Source of the DNA: Thermoplasmata archaeon
Lineage (GTDB): Archaea > Thermoplasmatota > E2 > DHVEG-1
Assembly: GCA_014894395.1 (NCBI GenBank)
Contig: JADBLO010000107.1
Coordinates: 35,924 to 71,399 of the forward strand
Length of the DNA: 35,476 nt
Direction: 5' to 3'
Below the pieces are notes generated by a model. The model saw nothing but the letters and a program-made list of their open reading frames with translations. It was not told the origin of the DNA and made no database searches. Position numbers and translations under genes: made by a program. This document shows positions 32,306 through 35,476 of this stretch, one piece after another. Positions within the stretch are counted from its first letter, which is position 1, and every line of letters begins with the position of its first letter.

Positions 32306-32372
32306 TTTGTTAAAAAAAAACTGCTGTTTCTTTACTAATGTTTAAATTCCGAAAATCCATAGACGACAAAAC

Positions 32373-32377
32373 GGAGG
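32373..32377 (+). promoter_or_regulatory. Ribosome binding site of alcohol dehydrogenase gene
   Basis: GGAGG lies 7 nt before the ATG at 32385 and fixes that start. A TATA-like GTTTAAATT at 32339-32347 suggests a separate promoter from the antiporter gene. Confidence 0.6.
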
Positions 32378-32384
32378 CAGACCA

Positions 32385-33548
32385 ATGCTTGATTTCAATT
32401 ATATGGTTTCTACAAAGGTCCTGTTTGGGAAAAATAAAATTGAGCGACTCGGTGAAGAACTCAAACAATATGGGAAAAATATCCTGTTTGTCTACGGTAG
32501 AGGAAGTATTAAAAAAAACGGGTTATATGATTCGGTAACGAATATTTTTTCAAGGAATTCTATCGTCTATCACGAGCTTCCTGGAGTACAGCCAAACCCC
32601 CGGATCACTAGTGTACGACAGGGGATAAAACTCTGCAGAGAACAAAACATTGAGTGTATTGTCGCAGTGGGTGGTGGGAGTGTCATTGATTGTGCAAAAA
32701 CGATAGCGGCAGGCTTCTACCATGAGGGAGATCCCTGGGACTTGTTCCTCTTAGGAGACTCAACAATAAAAAAAGCATTGCCCATTGGGACCATCTTGAC
32801 GTTTGCAGGAACCGGCTCTGAAATGAATGGTAATGCTGTGATATCAAATGAAGAAACAGAACAAAAACTCGCGATCCATAATGACGTCCTCCGACCAAGG
32901 TTTTCTATTCTTGATCCAACCTATACGTTCACCGTTCCGAGGAATCAAACCGCGGCAGGAACCGTAGATATTTTCAGTCATATTCTAGAACAATATTTTA
33001 GTCCAACCAAAGACGCATTTGTACAAAACAGAGTAGCAGAAAGCCTCCTTAAAACCTGTATCTACTATGGTCCTATAGCACTCACAGAACCGACGAATTA
33101 CGAGGCACGAGCGCAGTTGATGTGGACAAGTAGCTTAGCACTCAACGGACTCTTAAGCTATGGGAGGATAACGGATTGGGCGACCCATGGTATTGAACAC
33201 GCGGTAAGCGCGGCCTACGACGTTACCCATGGAGCTGGTTTAGCAATCTTAACCCCGTATTGGATGCAGTATGTACTCAGTGAAGAAACCACAGAAAAGT
33301 TTGTTGAATACGCCCAAAACGTATGGCAGGTAAAAGGCAAAAACGATCTCGCAGTCGCAAGAAAAGGAATCGAAAAAACACGGGAATTTTTTACAGACCT
33401 CGGGATGCCTAAAACATTACGAGACGTCGGAGTACAAGAAAACAAACTTGAGGACATGGCCGAGAAAACTGTTTTGTACGGAGACGTCGGTAAATTCAAA
33501 AAACTAGGGAAAAACGATGTACTGACGATTCTCAAAAACGCGTTCTAA
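32385..33548 (+). CDS. Iron-containing alcohol dehydrogenase (YqhD/BdhA-like)
   Basis: The 387-residue protein has an N-terminal nucleotide-binding domain with AVGGGSVIDCAKTIA (GGGS 96-99) and ILTFAGTGSEMNGNAVI. The helical C-terminal domain holds the metal ligands Asp195 and His199 (VDIFSHILEQYF), His268 (THGIEHAV) and His282 (YDVTHGAGLAIL). These correspond to the E. coli YqhD ligands with a shift of one residue. It would reduce aldehydes or oxidise alcohols with NAD(P)H. The length is normal. The strong GGAGG sets the start; a longer frame in another register is a shadow. Confidence 0.94.
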   Translation: MLDFNYMVSTKVLFGKNKIERLGEELKQYGKNILFVYGRGSIKKNGLYDSVTNIFSRNSIVYHELPGVQPNPRITSVRQGIKLCREQNIECIVAVGGGSVIDCAKTIAAGFYHEGDPWDLFLLGDSTIKKALPIGTILTFAGTGSEMNGNAVISNEETEQKLAIHNDVLRPRFSILDPTYTFTVPRNQTAAGTVDIFSHILEQYFSPTKDAFVQNRVAESLLKTCIYYGPIALTEPTNYEARAQLMWTSSLALNGLLSYGRITDWATHGIEHAVSAAYDVTHGAGLAILTPYWMQYVLSEETTEKFVEYAQNVWQVKGKNDLAVARKGIEKTREFFTDLGMPKTLRDVGVQENKLEDMAEKTVLYGDVGKFKKLGKNDVLTILKNAF

Positions 33549-33568
33549 CAAAGAGGAAAAAGAAGACA

Positions 33569-33590
33569 ATCTGAGAAATCAGATGTTTTT
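33569..33590. terminator. GAAA-loop hairpin terminator
   Basis: ATCTGA-GAAA-TCAGAT is a perfect 6-bp stem with a stable GAAA tetraloop, followed by GTTTTT, between the convergent alcohol dehydrogenase and MFS genes. Confidence 0.55.
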
Positions 33591-33604
33591 ACACTATCTC
33601 CTCG

Positions 33605-34873
33605 TTACGTCATCCTTTGTTTTTTCCGATGTTTCAGTTCAACATAGCGAGCAATCATCAGGCACAACATCGCTATCGCGCACCCGATCATAAAGAACAA
33701 CACACCCGGTCCTCCATATCGGTCAAAAATCGCTGCGACTGCAGGCACCCCAACAAACATCCCTGCGCTAATCACAATACTATACACCGCCATGGTCACC
33801 CCGCGTGTTTTCTCCTGCGCCTCATCTGCAAGAGACGACAACGCAGACGGGCCAAACGCAAGAGCCATGAGCCCAAAAACCCCGAGAAGCGGCCAGAACC
33901 GGATGATGCTGTTTTTCACATCTTCTCCATTGGTTGTCGGAGCAAGACCATACCCGATTCCTATGACTGTCATCAATCCAACAAACCCGATAGTACCCAC
34001 TACCATAATCGGCAGACGGCCATACTTATCAGAAAGTCGCCCATAAAAAATCTGTGTCAGAATCAATACAACCCCTGCTCCACCGATAATGGCTGAGAGA
34101 AGAAGCGGTGAAATCGTAAGAACACCCTGAGACGTCGAGACCGTCAGAAACGTCATCACCGCCCCAATAATCATAAACACGATAAACCACGGAAGCGTCA
34201 GCAGAAGAATCGAACGTTGCTTGAGCACATCTATAATCGCATCAAACCTGATTTTCTTGCAAACAACATCGTATTTCTTTGGCTCTGTGATATTTAAAAA
34301 ACAATACACACACCCAAACAACGCCATCGCAGCAGCAATCACAAACGTCTGCCCGAGAGAACCTTTTAAAAACTCAAGGAATAGTGCCCCCACTGCGTAG
34401 CCAACAACCCATCCAAGCATATTGAACGCATCAAACGCGCCCATTTCCCGTCCTCGTCTGTTCTCTGGTGCGTAATCGGTTAAGAGCGCTAATGATGAAA
34501 CAAGGATAGCACCTGCAGCCATCCCATGAGCCGCATTTATACAAAAAATCAGATACAGGTTTTTTGTAAGGGAAAGAAGAAAAAGAAACAGTGCCGCAGT
34601 GAGAAGACCAGATAACAACACAATTTTTCTCCCATACCGATCCACCACCGCTCCGATAAACAAAACAGTACCCATCTCAAATAAGGGTGAAGCCGCGGCA
34701 ACAACACCATATCCAATAAACCCTGTGGTAATATTCAAATAAATAGGAAGCGTCGCCAGCATAATACCAAAACTTGCACGAATAAAAAACGTTGAGATAT
34801 ATAATGACGAAAGCAGACGAAGATAAAACCGATCGTGCATAGTCAGTAGATGACCAAATCTTTTCAAACCCAT
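33605..34873 (-). CDS. Major facilitator superfamily transporter
   Basis: The 422-residue protein has about 12 predicted membrane helices in two halves. The MFS motif A between helices 2 and 3 is GAVVDRYGRKIVLLSGLLTAAL, repeated in the second half as GRLSDKYGRLPIMVVGTIGFVG. The short central loop (ITEPKKYDVVCKKIRFDAI) is typical. RRGREMGAFDAFNMLGWVVGYAVGALF fits the motif B/C region of antiporter-type MFS carriers, so drug or metabolite export is possible, but no substrate can be assigned. The ATG at 34873 has no clear ribosome binding site; an ATG 11 codons later is possible. Confidence 0.88.
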   Translation of the reverse strand: MGLKRFGHLLTMHDRFYLRLLSSLYISTFFIRASFGIMLATLPIYLNITTGFIGYGVVAAASPLFEMGTVLFIGAVVDRYGRKIVLLSGLLTAALFLFLLSLTKNLYLIFCINAAHGMAAGAILVSSLALLTDYAPENRRGREMGAFDAFNMLGWVVGYAVGALFLEFLKGSLGQTFVIAAAMALFGCVYCFLNITEPKKYDVVCKKIRFDAIIDVLKQRSILLLTLPWFIVFMIIGAVMTFLTVSTSQGVLTISPLLLSAIIGGAGVVLILTQIFYGRLSDKYGRLPIMVVGTIGFVGLMTVIGIGYGLAPTTNGEDVKNSIIRFWPLLGVFGLMALAFGPSALSSLADEAQEKTRGVTMAVYSIVISAGMFVGVPAVAAIFDRYGGPGVLFFMIGCAIAMLCLMIARYVELKHRKKQRMT

Positions 34874-35030
34874 AAGCTAGTGGAGTCAAAACACATGGTC
34901 TTGCATGTCTTTTCTAGCCAACGAACCGGTACCAAAAGCGCCCTATGATGACAATCGTGATAATCCCCCTGGAAAAGATGCATGAACGATGAACTCAGCA
35001 TAGTTCTTCCAGTAAGGGAAACAAGGAGAA

Positions 35031-35476
35031 TTATACGTTGAAAAATCGCTCTGCTACTTTTTCGAACTTGTCATAGTGTTCTGGGTAGATCATGCCGTAT
35101 TTCACCATGAAAATAATCATGCAGATTTTTAGGTTTGCCAGGGTGAAATCTTCCCCAAGGAACTGCTGGAAAAATTTCCAGATATTGTAGACAAGACAGG
35201 TGAACATGAACAGGAAATACCGTATCAGCGCGCAGGTGGAAGTGGTATAGATCCGGATGTCATCGGTGACCCGAAAAATGGTTTCTATTGCCCATCGTTT
35301 CTTATATCGCTTCACATACGAGGCAGCAGTGTTCTTATCCAGATTTGTGGCAAACAACCAGTCATACGTTTTCCCTTCATACTCAAGTTGTTTGATTAGC
35401 ACAAACCGTGAGCGAACATGATAGGTGGTTTTCCCGCGGTTGTATATACCATGATGAACAACCGTGGTGTATTCTC
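35031..35476 (-). CDS. DDE transposase, C-terminal part (continues past window)
   Basis: The frame is open to the window edge, reading ...EYTTVVHHGIYNRGKTTYHV before the first possible start inside, so this is the 3' part of a longer gene. YKKRWAIETIFR gives the Y-x2-R-x3-E signature around the catalytic glutamate of IS4-like transposases. The usual lysine seven residues on is replaced by Asp. The hydrophobic helical stretch after it (ALIRYFLFMFTCLVYNIWKFF) is typical of archaeal IS4/ISH-type transposases. The 157 nt between its stop and the MFS gene should contain the insertion sequence end, but no inverted repeat can be recognised without the other end. Confidence 0.82.
   Translation of the reverse strand, partial: EYTTVVHHGIYNRGKTTYHVRSRFVLIKQLEYEGKTYDWLFATNLDKNTAASYVKRYKKRWAIETIFRVTDDIRIYTTSTCALIRYFLFMFTCLVYNIWKFFQQFLGEDFTLANLKICMIIFMVKYGMIYPEHYDKFEKVAERFFNV

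Noticed and set aside
33617-34096. 159-codon plus-strand open frame
   Set aside because: Antisense to the MFS transporter; the residue composition (His, Pro and Arg runs) is typical of a shadow frame.

Overview
The window looks archaeal, probably euryarchaeal. It carries eS8, SRP19, a 20S proteasome alpha subunit, aIF5A, the helicase Hel308, the KEOPS subunit Cgi121, a RecJ-like DHH nuclease and an Arg(GCG) tRNA with no encoded CCA. Many genes have TATA boxes 25-40 nt upstream of the start. The several secreted proteins with PKD, Ig-like and beta-helix repeats resemble Thermoplasmatota or related lineages. I cannot fix the taxon from sequence alone.

Layout. 1-1235: 3' end of a repeat-rich surface protein. 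1454-3984: information-processing and housekeeping genes (rps8e, srp19, psmA, a UPF0316 membrane protein, a small zinc ribbon). 3985-6518: AT-rich island with two adjacent, different, short serine recombinases in otherwise gene-poor DNA, followed by an exported protein of unknown function (6519-7259). 7294-8861: minus-strand ferredoxin / GNAT / DUF2156 group. 9038-13480: DHH nuclease (+), then on the minus strand a zinc ribbon gene, an EF-Tu-domain-2-like protein, aIF5A, agmatinase and a membrane-anchored FKBP. The agmatinase/aIF5A neighbourhood joins polyamine synthesis to a factor that needs a polyamine-derived hypusine. 13556-16248: hel308 and cgi121, overlapping by 4 nt. 16541-16872: a perfect 30-bp palindrome followed by a frameshifted Lrp/AsnC-like pseudogene.

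16979-30030 is the most unusual part. A tRNA-Arg(GCG) gene is followed by three secreted-protein loci on the next 11 kb (a choice-of-anchor-J/PKD protein, a gingipain-like C25 peptidase with a 1941-residue beta-helix protein, and an M14 carboxypeptidase). Fragments matching the tRNA 3' end recur at 19006 and 27853 in the same orientation. They lie inside a larger direct repeat of about 300 bp that also encodes an almost identical C-terminal tail in the two peptidases. This looks like a tRNA-anchored, recombination-built array of surface-protein cassettes with no integrase between the repeats.

30101-34873: a CBS-domain protein divergent from a CPA-type antiporter that carries an internal zinc ribbon, an iron-dependent alcohol dehydrogenase, and an MFS transporter. 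35031-35476: 3' part of a DDE transposase running off the window. No CRISPR array, rRNA gene or replication origin was seen.
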